A stretch of 64,000 bases of DNA from Diphasiastrum complanatum (GCA_029204225.1 CM055112.1:1559314-1623313), one strand, 5' to 3'. Counted from the first letter of the stretch, positions 1 through 11,237 are shown. Notes: generated from the sequence alone by a model not told the origin. Translations and numbers: made by a program.

Positions 1-589
1 TGCTGCTGGTGGCAAATCTATGCTCATAAGTTCAGTCATGTATATAGGTAGTTAATTCATCTATCAGTACGTTGAACCTACTGCGATTTCATGCATGCTG
101 CTACAGATTGATTATCAGACTGCTTCGAAATCTCAGTGTCACAAGAAAAATGAAACCATTCTCCATGTGGGGAAATACAAAAATTTCCTAGTTCAACAGC
201 GATTTTCCCATTTCAATAAGGGGGTTTTGGAGTGTCCAAGTAGGGACATTTCCCTGCTTGCAATGGATCTCCAAGGTTTTTAAAGTAGGAAATTGGTTCA
301 ACCTATGTAGGAAAATTTGTAATGTTATCTAGGTAAATCTAAATGATAAAGAAATGTATATGTAATTCACATTTTTCCTATTTTGCAAAAATTATGAATA
401 TGTAAGTAAAGTTAGATTGTGATGTAGTTATTCACACACAATTTGTGAACACCTAAGAAGACTTGCATTGTCATATAGGTCATTCCAAATTATGAAAAAG
501 ATGCATTTGCAATTCACGTTTTTCTTTATGTATCAAAATTTATAAATATTTTTTTTAATCTGAAAATACATTCAAACATCAATAAAATG
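1..589. other. AT-rich spacer, no gene
   Basis: No open frame here has a recognisable domain or sustained length. The only frame above 60 codons (95-283, plus) has no motif I know. The stretch is AT-rich with short homopolymer runs. I see no promoter or RNA gene that I would defend. Confidence 0.6.
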
Positions 590-1115
590 TAAAAGCACAA
601 CAAATTAGAAGCAGTAATAAAATGTAAAAAGGAAAACTAAATACATTTAACCCTTAAATAGAACCCCTAAATGTAGAATTTAAGCAAATTAAAAGTCCAC
701 AAAATGTCAAAATTGAAAACAGTCCTAAGAAAATGCAAGTTCACCAAATTAAAAGCCCAAAAAATGAGATTAATTTAAGACATTGAAAGCCCTAGAAAAT
801 TCTAGGGATTAGAATATTAGAAGCCCAAAAAATGAGGTTAATTGAAAACATTGAAAGTCCTAAAAAATGCTATGAATCATAATATAATTAAAAGCCTAAA
901 AAAGTCAAAATTCATAAATCAAATAGATGAAAAGCATAAAAAAAGTAAAAATTCAAGACATTTGAAAGCCCTAAAATATGGCAAGGGTCCTGAAGACTAA
1001 AACCACTGAAACTGTAAAAATTCAAGACATAGACAGCCCTTAAAATGTAAGGGTTCAATAGACTAAAATCTCAAAAATGTATAAATGCAAGACACCGAAA
1101 GTTCTTAAGAATATA
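590..1115. repeat. Decayed tandem repeat, ~65-bp period
   Basis: A two-part unit recurs. One half reads like aattaaaagcccaaaaaatg, the other like attgaaagccctaaaaaatg, each followed by an AT-rich linker. The first half appears near 688, 751, 817 and 888; the second near 720, 782, 850 and 960. Weaker copies occur near 1028 and 1094. Spacing is about 62-71 bp. The copies differ by many substitutions and small indels, so the array is old. It has no coding content. Confidence 0.6.
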
Positions 1116-1672
1116 GGTCCAACAGATAAATGTACGCCCCCCTTCTTTAGGCACTTCTGGTTTTGGGAAGAACTCTTGCTCAAAGTAGCGTTGTTTTGGA
1201 GTCATCCCACATTCATAGGTGCCCACATTTAAGGAAAGTTCCTCATTTACAAGCAGCCTCTTATGAGAGAGCAATGCAAATATGTATATTTACTCACTCT
1301 CCTCCACATGCTTTCGAGGCAGTTCTGGTCTTGAGGTAGGTCGGTCCATCTAACATTCAGACACCTCTTATAGGCTAGCCACTGTCATGTCACACAGACC
1401 TTAAAACTTGTAAGAGAACCACAATTGTAAGTTATTCCAATGAAAGAATTGCAAAGCATTCCAATAAATCTCGAATAAGCCGCATCTATTCTAGTTTGAT
1501 TTTGTGGGTTTGATGGGGGATTGCTTCGACACGGAATGAATAGAGGGGTTATTTGGTATACACACCCAAGAAACAAACACACCCAAGCAACAAGCACACA
1601 CATTAAAAAGTTCTCATACAATCCACAAACAAGATTTGTGTGTACTTCGTCCCAACTCCAGGGACCATATGC

Positions 1673-1776
<104 letters not shown>

Positions 1777-1868
1777 CATCAACAATAGACTATTTCACAT
1801 TGGAGCAATAAACGAACACATGACAAAGTCATGTCACAAAAGTCACTAATAAAATTTATATCTATTCC

Positions 1869-1942
1869 CCTAGCTACCCCCCCCCCCACCACACAAACAC
1901 ACACGTGCACGCGCATGTGCATACACATACACATACACAAAA
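1869..1942. repeat. Poly-C tract followed by CA-rich repeat
   Basis: A run of about ten C residues passes into an imperfect CA-rich stretch with alternating purine-pyrimidine segments. It lies just outside the left target duplication of the copia element that begins at 1,985. Confidence 0.8.
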
Positions 1943-1979
1943 CAAGAAAATGAAGATTAGTTTTTGTCCACTGCATAGC

Positions 1980-1984
1980 TTTGT
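1980..1984. repeat. Target-site duplication, left copy (TTTGT)
   Basis: The five bases TTTGT directly precede the left LTR and recur at 7,060-7,064 directly after the right LTR. A 5-bp duplication is normal for copia integration and shows that both element ends are original. Confidence 0.93.
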
Positions 1985-2793
1985 TGTTGAATTTCACACG
2001 TGTGGATTGTCCACTACATGTACTTGTGATCTCCTAAGATGTGTAGATGCACCAAGATCAAGACTAGATTGAGATTCAAGATCTATCTTTGATTCTATGG
2101 CAAAAACACACTACTACATGCATTCAATCACTTCCAACTCTCACTCACACGTGTGGGAAGTGTTCCAAAAGTATTCTAAGTAAAAACAAGCTGCTCTCCT
2201 CGGGTAGAGAGAGAAAAACCATCAAGAGCTCTCGGGTAGAGAGAGAAAGCTAGAAATTCAATGACACTCAAAATCCACTCAATCTCAAAATCAATTAGAT
2301 CCAAAAGGAGGAGTACAATGATACTAATAGATTCATGAGCTACTACTATGCTTAACTATGATTGGATCACACTTTGCCACCTCTTAATCCTATTGGACCA
2401 TTGATCCATGCACCTCTAAATTCTATTGGACTATATTCAAGCACACCTCAATTTTCTATTGGACCTCACAAGGTTCCACCTCTAAATCCTATTGGACCTC
2501 TTAAGCTTCATCAAACAAAAGCATGACACTTGTCTACACTCTAATTGGCACAAGTTTGGCTCAATATTGGCATTACAAGTGGAAATGGATAATGTGCCAT
2601 CTATGCCAAATTTGACCCTATCAACATCCTACACCTAAATGCTTGACTATGAAATTCTATGAGACCCCTATATCAAACATTTTGATTTACTTTACAATTC
2701 TCCACACGTGGGAACATCCTCCACACATGTGAGATTCACTTACAAACTTCTATCATAAAAAATACCAAGCTAGGATTTTGCCAATTTCTCACA
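1985..2793 (-). repeat. 3' LTR of the young non-autonomous copia element
   Basis: It starts TG and ends CA in plus orientation and matches 6,251-7,059 base for base as far as I can read. It contains two perfect CACACGTGTG palindromes (1995-2004, 2146-2155), a related CCACACGTGGG near 2702, and short repeats of the type cctattggacc near 2390, 2480 and 2490. Confidence 0.95.
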
Positions 2794-2802
2794 CTCCTCC
2801 TC
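2794..2802 (-). promoter_or_regulatory. Polypurine tract (plus-strand primer)
   Basis: On the minus strand GAGGAGGAG lies directly against the first base of the 3' LTR (TGTGAGAA). That is the position and composition expected of the RNase H-resistant primer for plus-strand DNA synthesis. Confidence 0.85.
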
Positions 2803-2919
2803 AAAAAGTAGCTTGGAAAGGTACTAGATCACTTGAGAAGTTTGTAAATCTTTTTGAGTGGATCCTTTGGTATGCATAGGAAGTGAAGATCAGCCAAGGG
2901 ATCCATCATAGCAGCACCC

Positions 2920-5493
2920 TCACCATATCCATGATAAGATCTCTTTGGTAGAGATCTCTTGCCAATGTCTTTGAAGAGTGCTCCACCAATATGCCACTAT
3001 TATCATGGGCTTCCTCCATGCTTGATGATGATTTTTGCCTTGAAAGTTCCACTTGCATGATGAATGCACCATAAATAGAGAAATCTGAGGCTTCCAAGCC
3101 TCATAAGGATCATGGAGATCAAGATCATAAGATGTGAAACAATGATGATTATCAAGATTATGCTTTCTAGCTTGACTAGTCCACATACAATGAACTATAT
3201 CCATGATGGATCTAATCTTGATATCAAAGACTATCTTGATCTTTTTTAGGCTAGTTACTCTCTCAAGGATGTAAGTGTCCACTTTGGATGCTTCACTTAA
3301 TCTCAAGAGGAGTTTACAATTTGCCTCAAAACATGTGAAAACATGATTTTCAAAAAAGTGAGTACCAAGCTCAATCTTGTTCTTACTAGAACCAAGAGTA
3401 TACTTTTGACAATACAATATCTTGCTTTCAAAAAGTATTGGAAACACATCTAAGTCAATAATGACAAGAAACATGTCCATACCATAAGCATCATACATAA
3501 CTAGTATAGCTTTTCTTGAACTTTGAGATCCAAAAAATTCAATGAAGCAGGATAGCATTTCAAGCAAAGGAAGAGAAGCATATATGAATGTGTTGTAGTA
3601 GATACAACATGAAAGATGCCCCTCTTTGCCATGTAAGGTGAGCCATAAAGACTCGGCCATGCATCTTGAAGATCTTCTTGAAATCATATGAAGAAGAAAC
3701 TCCTCCTCACACATTGGCCCCATCATAACTTGAATACCTTCAAAAAGGATAACTTGTGATGCTTCTTGAGAAGCCTTGATCTCGGCCACTTCCAAGATTG
3801 AATCTTCATGCAATATGACATCTCTATTCACCATCACATTTGAAATAGAGAGTGTAAAGACACTAAAGGCCTCCTTGATGGATGAGTATCCAATCATGAT
3901 CCATGAGCTTGGATCATCCTTCCTTCTTGTTTCCAAGGGAATATATGCAAAGCAAGCACTACCAAGTTCACTAAGGTGATCAACCTTAGGCTTCATCTTG
4001 AATAAAACTTCATATGGTGCTATTCCTTCAAGAGCTCCAATACTCCTCAAAGCTTTGATCTTCAATGAGAATTTCTTCTCAACATATGCTTTGAATAATA
4101 AGGAATAATCATACACCATAATACTTGAAGAGAGAAGATATGTGCATCTTGTGTAATCCTCCTCCTTTGAAATATTGGAAATATAAGAAACATCAAGAGA
4201 GTTTTCACTCTCACTTGGATCAAATTTGTAGATGCCTTCAAATCTTGATCCATATGCAAGGATCTCACCATCCTTCTTAATCACACAATTGTCAATATTG
4301 AAATTGACATCAAAGCCACTATCAAGAAGTTGGCCAACACTTAAGATGTTCTTTGTAAGCTTTGGGACAAAAAGAACATTGTTGAGAAAGAGATCTTTAG
4401 AAGATGCAAGCTTCAAGGGAATAATCCCTACTCCTTCAATATTGCACTCATGCTTACTTGCAAAGTATATGGTCTTCTTGACTCCATCATAAGGCATAAT
4501 AGATGAAAAAAAGTGCTTGGAGCCACACATATGTGAAGATGCTCCACTATCAATATACCATGAGTCATCCTTGTTGAAGGTGGAAGAGGAGAAGCTTGAT
4601 GCCAAAAGAGAGCCTTCTCCATCACTTGCAATATAGTCTTCTTTCTCATTGGTGATGTTGGCTTGATTGAGTTGATTCTTCTTCTTGAAGCAATTGGTGG
4701 CATAATGGCCTTTCTTGCCACAATAAAAGCACTTGATCATCTTCTTCTTGAGATTTGAATTAGAAGCATGAGAGGTATCCTCCTCCTCTCCATCTTGGTC
4801 TTTAGCTTTGTCATTAGAGAAATGATGGTGTTGCTTCTTACTCCTCTCTTTGTGCTTGGCAAATAGAACTTTGCCATCATCATGATTGAGTGATAGCTTG
4901 TCCATCATCAAGAGTTTGTACTCTTGTCTTGATTCTTCAGAAATAAGCACACTTTGAAGGGCCTCCAAACTTGGTAGCTCCTCCTTAATAGCATAGGATT
5001 GGACAAGGTTGTCATATTCATCTCTCAACCCATTGAGAATGACTTGTACTAGCTCACTTTGATTGATTGAGTCACCAATACATGCAAGCTCTCTATGAAT
5101 ATCCTTGACTCTCAAAACATAATTAGATGCACTCTCATCACTCTTTTGACTACTTTGGAATATTTGATTTCTAAGAGTGAGGAGCCTAGAGGTGTTCTTA
5201 GCCTCATAGATGGACTTGAGACAATCCCAAGCTTCCTTGGATGTAGAACAATCACCAATCTCCCTCAATATCTCATTAGAGACATTCATCTTAATGTAGT
5301 GGAGAGCCATCCTAGCTCTCTTCTTGTATTTTTGTACTTCTTGAAGGACTTGAGGCTCCTCCTCAATCCCAAGTACAATGTCCATCACATCTTGGAGTAT
5401 CAAGATGGACTCCATCCTCAACTTCCATATTGAATAATTGGAAGTAGACAATCTCTCACTTGGTTGCAACAAGTATGAACTCATTGAAGTCAT
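2920..5493 (-). CDS. Gag-protease polyprotein with novel C-terminus, 857 aa
   Basis: The first ~200 residues form a copia gag domain (UBN2 type; SERLSTSNYSIWKLRMES near the start). A CCHC zinc knuckle begins at Cys255 (CFYCGKKGHYATNC), and the aspartic protease motif has Asp315 (DSGASSHM). After a gag-pre-integrase-like segment (ILSVGQLLDSGFDV) the frame jumps. The integrase zinc finger and DDE core are missing, and only pieces near the integrase C-terminus remain (APYEVLFKMKP; VNRDVILHEDS). The last ~330 residues match no reverse transcriptase or RNase H motif I can see, and there is no YVDD box. Even so, the frame stays open to its end, which is unlikely by chance in AT-rich DNA. A full copia polyprotein is about 1,300 residues; compare 40,790-44,743. 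The start codon opens a typical gag. Confidence 0.85.
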   Translation of the reverse strand: MTSMSSYLLQPSERLSTSNYSIWKLRMESILILQDVMDIVLGIEEEPQVLQEVQKYKKRARMALHYIKMNVSNEILREIGDCSTSKEAWDCLKSIYEAKNTSRLLTLRNQIFQSSQKSDESASNYVLRVKDIHRELACIGDSINQSELVQVILNGLRDEYDNLVQSYAIKEELPSLEALQSVLISEESRQEYKLLMMDKLSLNHDDGKVLFAKHKERSKKQHHHFSNDKAKDQDGEEEDTSHASNSNLKKKMIKCFYCGKKGHYATNCFKKKNQLNQANITNEKEDYIASDGEGSLLASSFSSSTFNKDDSWYIDSGASSHMCGSKHFFSSIMPYDGVKKTIYFASKHECNIEGVGIIPLKLASSKDLFLNNVLFVPKLTKNILSVGQLLDSGFDVNFNIDNCVIKKDGEILAYGSRFEGIYKFDPSESENSLDVSYISNISKEEDYTRCTYLLSSSIMVYDYSLLFKAYVEKKFSLKIKALRSIGALEGIAPYEVLFKMKPKVDHLSELGSACFAYIPLETRRKDDPSSWIMIGYSSIKEAFSVFTLSISNVMVNRDVILHEDSILEVAEIKASQEASQVILFEGIQVMMGPMCEEEFLLHMISRRSSRCMAESLWLTLHGKEGHLSCCIYYNTFIYASLPLLEMLSCFIEFFGSQSSRKAILVMYDAYGMDMFLVIIDLDVFPILFESKILYCQKYTLGSSKNKIELGTHFFENHVFTCFEANCKLLLRLSEASKVDTYILERVTSLKKIKIVFDIKIRSIMDIVHCMWTSQARKHNLDNHHCFTSYDLDLHDPYEAWKPQISLFMVHSSCKWNFQGKNHHQAWRKPMIIVAYWWSTLQRHWQEISTKEILSWIW

Positions 5494-6238
5494 GTAAAGT
5501 GGAGATAAATAAAAGTGATGAACAAAAAATGTTGCTTCTCTCTCACTATAGGATCCAATAATGGTGTGCTACCATCTCCTATGCAAGATCTTGCAACAAA
5601 CTGTGAGATGATTCTCACTAGCTATCTCAATCTCTCCAAAACTAGATCTACTTCACATCAAATGATGGAGTATGGGAAAAGTTAGGATCAAACACTCTTA
5701 GCACGTGTGAAATACACTAAGAAACCAAATTTGACTCAAATACAATGATATTGCATGAAACAAAATGGCTAAGATCTCAAAACAATGCCTAGATCACATA
5801 TAGATGAGATTGGTAAGCATTCAACTGTGATTTTGGATCAAACAAGCAATCTTTTGACCAAACCAAATGTGTCCACCCAGGTCTAGGTGCCCTACCTAAC
5901 CCTCTTCAAAAGCTTATAACTTTTGATTGGCTCAACCAAATGGAATGAAACTGATTGCATCAGAAACTAGACAAAAATAGCTTCAAAACAAGCTATCTAG
6001 CAAGATTTTTGGATCAAACATGAAAGAGAACTCCCAAACTGAAATTGGATGTTCCTCACACGTGTCTGAGCACCTGATTCCGTACAGTACCAGGTCAGAC
6101 CCAATCAATGTCCTTTTGATCTCTTTTGATCCAAAATTGAACAAGATAGCTAGGAAAATGGGCCTTGACAATTTCTAGCTCAAGATTGATGAATAGTTTT
6201 CACTCAAATGGATCAAAATGCATGGTAATCTTAGGTAG
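5494..6238 (-). other. 5' leader of the non-autonomous copia element
   Basis: About 745 bases between the primer site and gag with no credible frame. They include GCACGTGTG and CACACGTGTC motifs (about 5700 and 6059). Packaging signals are expected here from retroelement biology, but I cannot point to one. Confidence 0.6.
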
Positions 6239-6250
6239 GCTCTGATACCA
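6239..6250 (-). promoter_or_regulatory. Primer-binding site (initiator tRNA-Met)
   Basis: The minus strand reads TGGTATCAGAGC directly after the 5' LTR. This is the standard plant copia primer site, complementary to the 3' end of initiator methionine tRNA. Confidence 0.95.
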
Positions 6251-7059
6251 TGTTGAATTTCACACGTGTGGATTGTCCACTACATGTACTTGTGATCTCC
6301 TAAGATGTGTAGATGCACCAAGATCAAGACTAGATTGAGATTCAAGATCTATCTTTGATTCTATGGCAAAAACACACTACTACATGCATTCAATCACTTC
6401 CAACTCTCACTCACACGTGTGGGAAGTGTTCCAAAAGTATTCTAAGTAAAAACAAGCTGCTCTCCTCGGGTAGAGAGAGAAAAACCATCAAGAGCTCTCG
6501 GGTAGAGAGAGAAAGCTAGAAATTCAATGACACTCAAAATCCACTCAATCTCAAAATCAATTAGATCCAAAAGGAGGAGTACAATGATACTAATAGATTC
6601 ATGAGCTACTACTATGCTTAACTATGATTGGATCACACTTTGCCACCTCTTAATCCTATTGGACCATTGATCCATGCACCTCTAAATTCTATTGGACTAT
6701 ATTCAAGCACACCTCAATTTTCTATTGGACCTCACAAGGTTCCACCTCTAAATCCTATTGGACCTCTTAAGCTTCATCAAACAAAAGCATGACACTTGTC
6801 TACACTCTAATTGGCACAAGTTTGGCTCAATATTGGCATTACAAGTGGAAATGGATAATGTGCCATCTATGCCAAATTTGACCCTATCAACATCCTACAC
6901 CTAAATGCTTGACTATGAAATTCTATGAGACCCCTATATCAAACATTTTGATTTACTTTACAATTCTCCACACGTGGGAACATCCTCCACACATGTGAGA
7001 TTCACTTACAAACTTCTATCATAAAAAATACCAAGCTAGGATTTTGCCAATTTCTCACA
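6251..7059 (-). repeat. 5' LTR of the young non-autonomous copia element
   Basis: The 809-bp partner of 1,985-2,793, with no substitution or indel seen on direct comparison. It would hold the element's promoter for minus-strand transcription. Perfect CACACGTGTG palindromes lie at 6261-6270 and 6412-6421. Confidence 0.95.
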
Positions 7060-7064
7060 TTTGT
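7060..7064. repeat. Target-site duplication, right copy (TTTGT)
   Basis: Matches 1,980-1,984. The DNA to the right (from 7,065) was joined to the DNA ending at 1,979 before insertion. Confidence 0.93.
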
Positions 7065-7197
7065 GATTTCACAAGCTGGTGAATCCATCCGTCACCCAAG
7101 GCTCAGTTATAAGTGTATGATTGTTGTCTTGAGCATTTCCCATCATTCACCCTCTCTTCTATACCCAAAACAATCGGGTCACATGGGATATGATGGT

Positions 7198-7262
7198 TGT
7201 AACTATCTGTCCATGAGAGTATGTAACTATCCGTCCATGGGAGCATGTAACTATCTGTCCAT
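7198..7262. repeat. Short tandem repeat, three ~23-bp units
   Basis: Three copies of a unit like gtaactatctgtccatgaga occur in a row with a few substitutions. Just after it (about 7322-7395) a separate duplicated phrase, atgaaaacaaatgatggcc, appears twice. Confidence 0.75.
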
Positions 7263-7840
7263 ACTTAATGCCCATCAAGTGTGATTAAGATATTTGGCAC
7301 CTGATCATGGCTCTCAAGATATGAAAACAAATGATGGCCTTTAGGATGAAACAAATGATAGATCACTCAAGCATATGAAAACAAATGATGGCCCTAGTTA
7401 AGAGTAGCCAAATTTTTGCACAACCGGGCCACATGAATGGTTATTTTGAGTACCGAGGTAGACCATAGTAATGAACCAGGAACATCTGATCCACCCTTGC
7501 CATTTCACATATTCATTTTTTGCTATTGATCATGATCCCATACCAAAGGATGTGTTGTACCAAGAAATACCAGCAATCCATCACTCATGATAGCTTGGCA
7601 TTGGTCCTTATCTTCAAAATGACTCATTGATTGATTGAATTTGAAAAATCCTAAGTTTTGGACATTCACCTAGCTCAAAGTTTATGCTTGAAATGTAGCT
7701 TTGGTCTAGTAGTACATGACACTCATTACTCCACACAACTCATTGAGGGTTTTAGTTTTACCAATCTCAAGTTCAATAGATTTAGATTGCCCTTATCAGG
7801 GAGCTTAGTTTTGAACCCTACATACGTTATCGGTAAAGTT

Positions 7841-8205
7841 GATATATAGCTCAAATTTGATGTCTATCATGCCAAACAGTTCAAATTTGGTCCTTGTGTT
7901 GGGAAAATGAGCATTCAGATGGCTTATATTTAACACCTTATCAATGTAGCTCAAATTCAAGGTGTATCCCTCGAGGTAGCTTGAGTTTGATGTATACATT
8001 GCAAGATAGCTCAAATCTATGCTACATTATTTATTGAGCGAGGATAATTGACCAATCATGAATTTAGTATCTTGGGATTATTCGAGATTGGCCCCTTGTT
8101 GATGGAATTGAACCTGATGACTCGAGATTGAACAAATATGATCTCTTTAATGCGAGATGGACCAATATTGGCTCTAATTACTCAAGCTTGCACATTGACT
8201 GACCA
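7841..8205. repeat. Two families of degenerate short repeats
   Basis: From 7841 to about 8030 the phrase atagctcaaatttgatgt recurs at about 50-60 bp spacing, partly altered (tagctcaaattcaaggtgt, tagcttgagtttgatgt). From about 8075 to 8205 a different phrase, ctcgagattg followed by a variant of accaatattggctc, recurs at about 45-50 bp. Neither has coding potential. The region looks like old tandem duplication. Confidence 0.5.
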
Positions 8206-10975
8206 AATTCAAGGATTGTGAAATTTATAGAATTGAAATAGCTCATTTTTTAAGCCTATAAGTTGAGATAACCCATATTTGATTCCTAACAAGCGGTTTT
8301 GGTCCTTCTAACTCACAATTGATAATTGAAATTGGACCAATCTTGACTTTACTACATTCAGATTGCCCTATTAGTGAAATTGTATTTCAAAGCCAACAAT
8401 GACGCGTGTTATGTAGAGTGGGAGAGTGATGGAAAAATCATCTATGATAAATTATAGTTCAAACCAATAGTGCGGCTTAGATTCAATACGTCCTTCAATC
8501 ACTGATGCACACGCTACCAAGGTTGTCTGCTATGATGTAGACCCCATCGAGCAACTATCACTATGCCTACCCTCATTTCAAGAACTTTAGAAAGACATTC
8601 CTTTGAATTTAGAGTTGGGTTTAGAATTAAGATTTGCCAGAATCCAACCTTCCTTGTCTCGACCCTTTTTGTGCACGAATCTGCAATCTGATTGTCCATG
8701 ATGTCAAGGACCTCATGCATTGTTAAGCATGTCTTTTCACCATACAACCTAGCAAGGTATGGAATTCCATCAAAGACAACGCCCAACATGTAGATGCTCA
8801 CACTCAGGCCTTGGCAGTCTGATTGTCAAAGGGAGAAAACCCAAGGTAAGGTGGCTCAAGTTACCCAACTCAACAAAGTTTCTTGAATTTCACATGTGAA
8901 GGTCGAGTGTGTGGGCAGCCCTTAGATGAGGTTTTTAGATTACAGTTTAGGTGGTGGTTCGTCACCGCCGATGACATTGTGAGTTCATTAAACCTTATCA
9001 TTTAGAGGAAGGAGAAGTCATAATAAAATCTCTATAGGTGAATTTGTGGAAGGATCATTGGGCACATGAACAGTAGGACCCATAGGTGTTCGAGAGCAAG
9101 GACCATGAAACAAGGGAGGAAAGCTTGCTAGGTGTGAAAAAAGAGGTGAAAACTTGAGAACGGCCAGTATGGTCAACAATTTGTGATGGAAGCAAGCAAG
9201 GAGAGTTTGTGGAAGAAGAGATGTGTGCAACAAGTGTAGCCAACTCGCATGAGGAAGTTGCCACATGAGCAAAATCAGCAATCGACGACATAGAATTATG
9301 GCCAGAAGCAACAAACGATCCATGAAGGTAGCTCACAAGAGATGTATTTGAGGTAGGATCAATCGAGAGGGTAGGAGGGAGGCTGAGAGTAACCTGATGT
9401 CGCTCTCAACCACACCATTGCTACTGTGTGAAGGCATTCCTGGTGATGCACATGGGTTGCTATCTCCCGCTACCATCATTATCTGCTCCAACTCGTTCTT
9501 TGTAATTTTCCTTGTAGTTGAAAACTCTAATTGGCTTTTTGGTTTTCAAGGGGAGGCTCAAACTTGACCAAAAAAAAAAAAAAATTAGATGCCAATGTCA
9601 ACGCAGGGCCAAGTTCCAACAACCCTTCCAATCCTATGAATGGCTCAACGGCAGCATTGAAATGAACCAAAAAAATTTCACGCTCACTTCACTCTTTCCC
9701 TCCTCTTGATTCGTCTTCCTCTGTTTGATCACTCACTTCTTCTGCTTCATATTTCTCTATTTGATCACTCACTTCTTCCATAGATCCTTCCCTTGCCGCA
9801 TCTCTATACCCTTCGTTGTCTTCTCTTTCTTCTGATAGCATGGCTCAAGGTTTTCTCTCAAGGCTAGGTCATGGCCTCCATCTTGCCGGCAGCTCCCTTG
9901 GGTTGGCTTCACTAGGAGCACATTTAGGGTGTTTGGCAGCATACCCTACGTAGCTTTCTGCTTATACGCGACTTACAGTAGCTACTTTGTATGATGCAGG
10001 AACCAGTTCAACCTCACAAGTAGCGGAAAACCTAGGATCCTCTATTTCGTCTTATGCAGGTGTACATATGGGAGCAGCTCTTGCAGAAAGGGCTCAAATT
10101 GTCCGAGCTCTTTGCTACTTATTACAATCGATAAAAGTCAGATTGCAAATTGAACGTTGTTTGTGTTATGATGTTTTTTGTACAGACCATGTCTGATATA
10201 CAGTTCTTTGTCTACAATGTTTGAAGTCTTTAGTCATCACACATTTCTTTGGTTTGACAATCAAATAGTTTTTGACTGCATTAGAAATTTTCTGGACTAT
10301 GTATCTTTGATGAAAATTTCTAATGGTATCTTTGTTGTGCTTTTCTTGTCTTCTTCACAGTCCAGACTATGACACTTGTAGTTTTCTTTAGGTCTTGGAT
10401 GAGATTTTCTTGTTTACATTTGGAGTATTATCACCTGTCTGCAAACAGTTTAGCATAGTCAAGATACTCACTAATTCTTGAAATGTCATATTGTTGTTAT
10501 GTGTGAGTTGTGCAGAATTATTTTCTGAAGAAAATTGTGGTTCTCCACACCTTCTTACCAAGAGCACTAGGATTTTTTTGAAATAGGTAGTATTAGAAGT
10601 AGATATGTTTTTGTAGATAAAAAATTGTCGCAAGTGCTTTTAGAGTTTGGATTGGAGCTATAGCATGGTCCTATGCTTTTCAGTTGAAGATTGGATTGTG
10701 TGGTGCATATTTGTTGAGGAAGAGCATTGACCAATTGCTAGCATTTGAGGCATTTGTCATTGAATTTAGCGACTTCATGTTTAACATATGAAGTTTTTCC
10801 TTGAGATTATACACTTTACTCTTGGCAGTCTCTCTTGCTATAGCTCCAACAACAAAAGCTAACTTCTTCTGATACTATTTTAAATATTGAAGCTGAGTTA
10901 CAATGTATTTTTTATATTTTCATTTTGGTCAAGTTCCGGAATGGAATGTGTTCCAATAATTGCATACGATTGAGA
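8206..10975. other. No supported gene
   Basis: I found no domain in any frame. Overlapping minus-strand frames at 9018-9336 and a plus frame at 9987-10196 are open but short and without motifs. A pure A run of 14 sits at about 9571. The plus-strand AP2 pseudogene just beyond makes it possible that parts of this stretch were once its upstream exons or introns, but I cannot show that. Confidence 0.5.
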
Positions 10976-10981
10976 CACGTG

Positions 10982-11237
10982 TGCTTATGATGATGAAGAA
11001 GCTGCAACAAAGGCATATAACCTAGCTGCATTGAATTATTGGGGCCTAGAAACAGTTATAAGCTTTTCTATGAGACTTTGATTTAAACGTCACAATTTTG
11101 AACTTTAACTCCATTCAAAGCATAATTAAAGTTTCTAATTTGCCTGCATGCTATCAACAGGCGGTCGATTATACAAGAGAAATAGAGGAAATGCCACGTG
11201 TCTCAGAGGAGTAATACTTGGTTTCATTAAGGTGTGA
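10982..11237 (+). pseudogene. AP2-domain transcription factor pseudogene (WRI1/ANT-like)
   Basis: Two exon-like blocks in the same strand. The first, from 10,983, reads [20 protein letters not shown] followed by GLETVISF. This corresponds to the second half of the first AP2 DNA-binding domain in double-AP2 factors of the WRINKLED1/AINTEGUMENTA group. The second, from 11,161 after a clean ...caacag acceptor, reads DYTREIEEMPRVSEE, then an in-frame TAA, then YLVSLR. This is the linker that follows that domain (family form: YTKELEEM.RV..EEYLASLRR). The intron (about 11,069-11,160) lies at the expected place, but the donor dinucleotide appears lost. No second AP2 domain or other exon is visible. 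The retained intron argues against a processed copy. Confidence 0.8.

Larger units (their letters stand above)
1985..7059 (-). mobile_element. Young non-autonomous Ty1-copia retrotransposon
   Basis: This 5,075-bp element lies on the minus strand between two 809-bp LTRs in direct orientation. A 5-bp duplication (TTTGT) flanks it, with an initiator-Met tRNA primer site next to the 5' LTR (right) and a purine tract next to the 3' LTR (left). Read side by side, the LTRs show no difference, so insertion is very recent. The interior carries one long frame with gag and protease but no integrase catalytic core and no reverse transcriptase/RNase H. The element therefore cannot copy itself and was presumably mobilised by a related full-length element. 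Confidence 0.93.

Noticed and set aside
7198-7262. Evenly spaced short repeats considered as a CRISPR-like array
   Set aside because: Only three contiguous units without unique spacers, in a plant-type sequence.
9018-9336. Overlapping minus-strand frames considered as copia protease region
   Set aside because: No DSGA motif, no zinc knuckle and no integrase finger next to it.
9565-9586. A-run considered as the tail of a SINE or processed gene
   Set aside because: No upstream A/B box promoter pattern or matching target duplication could be found.
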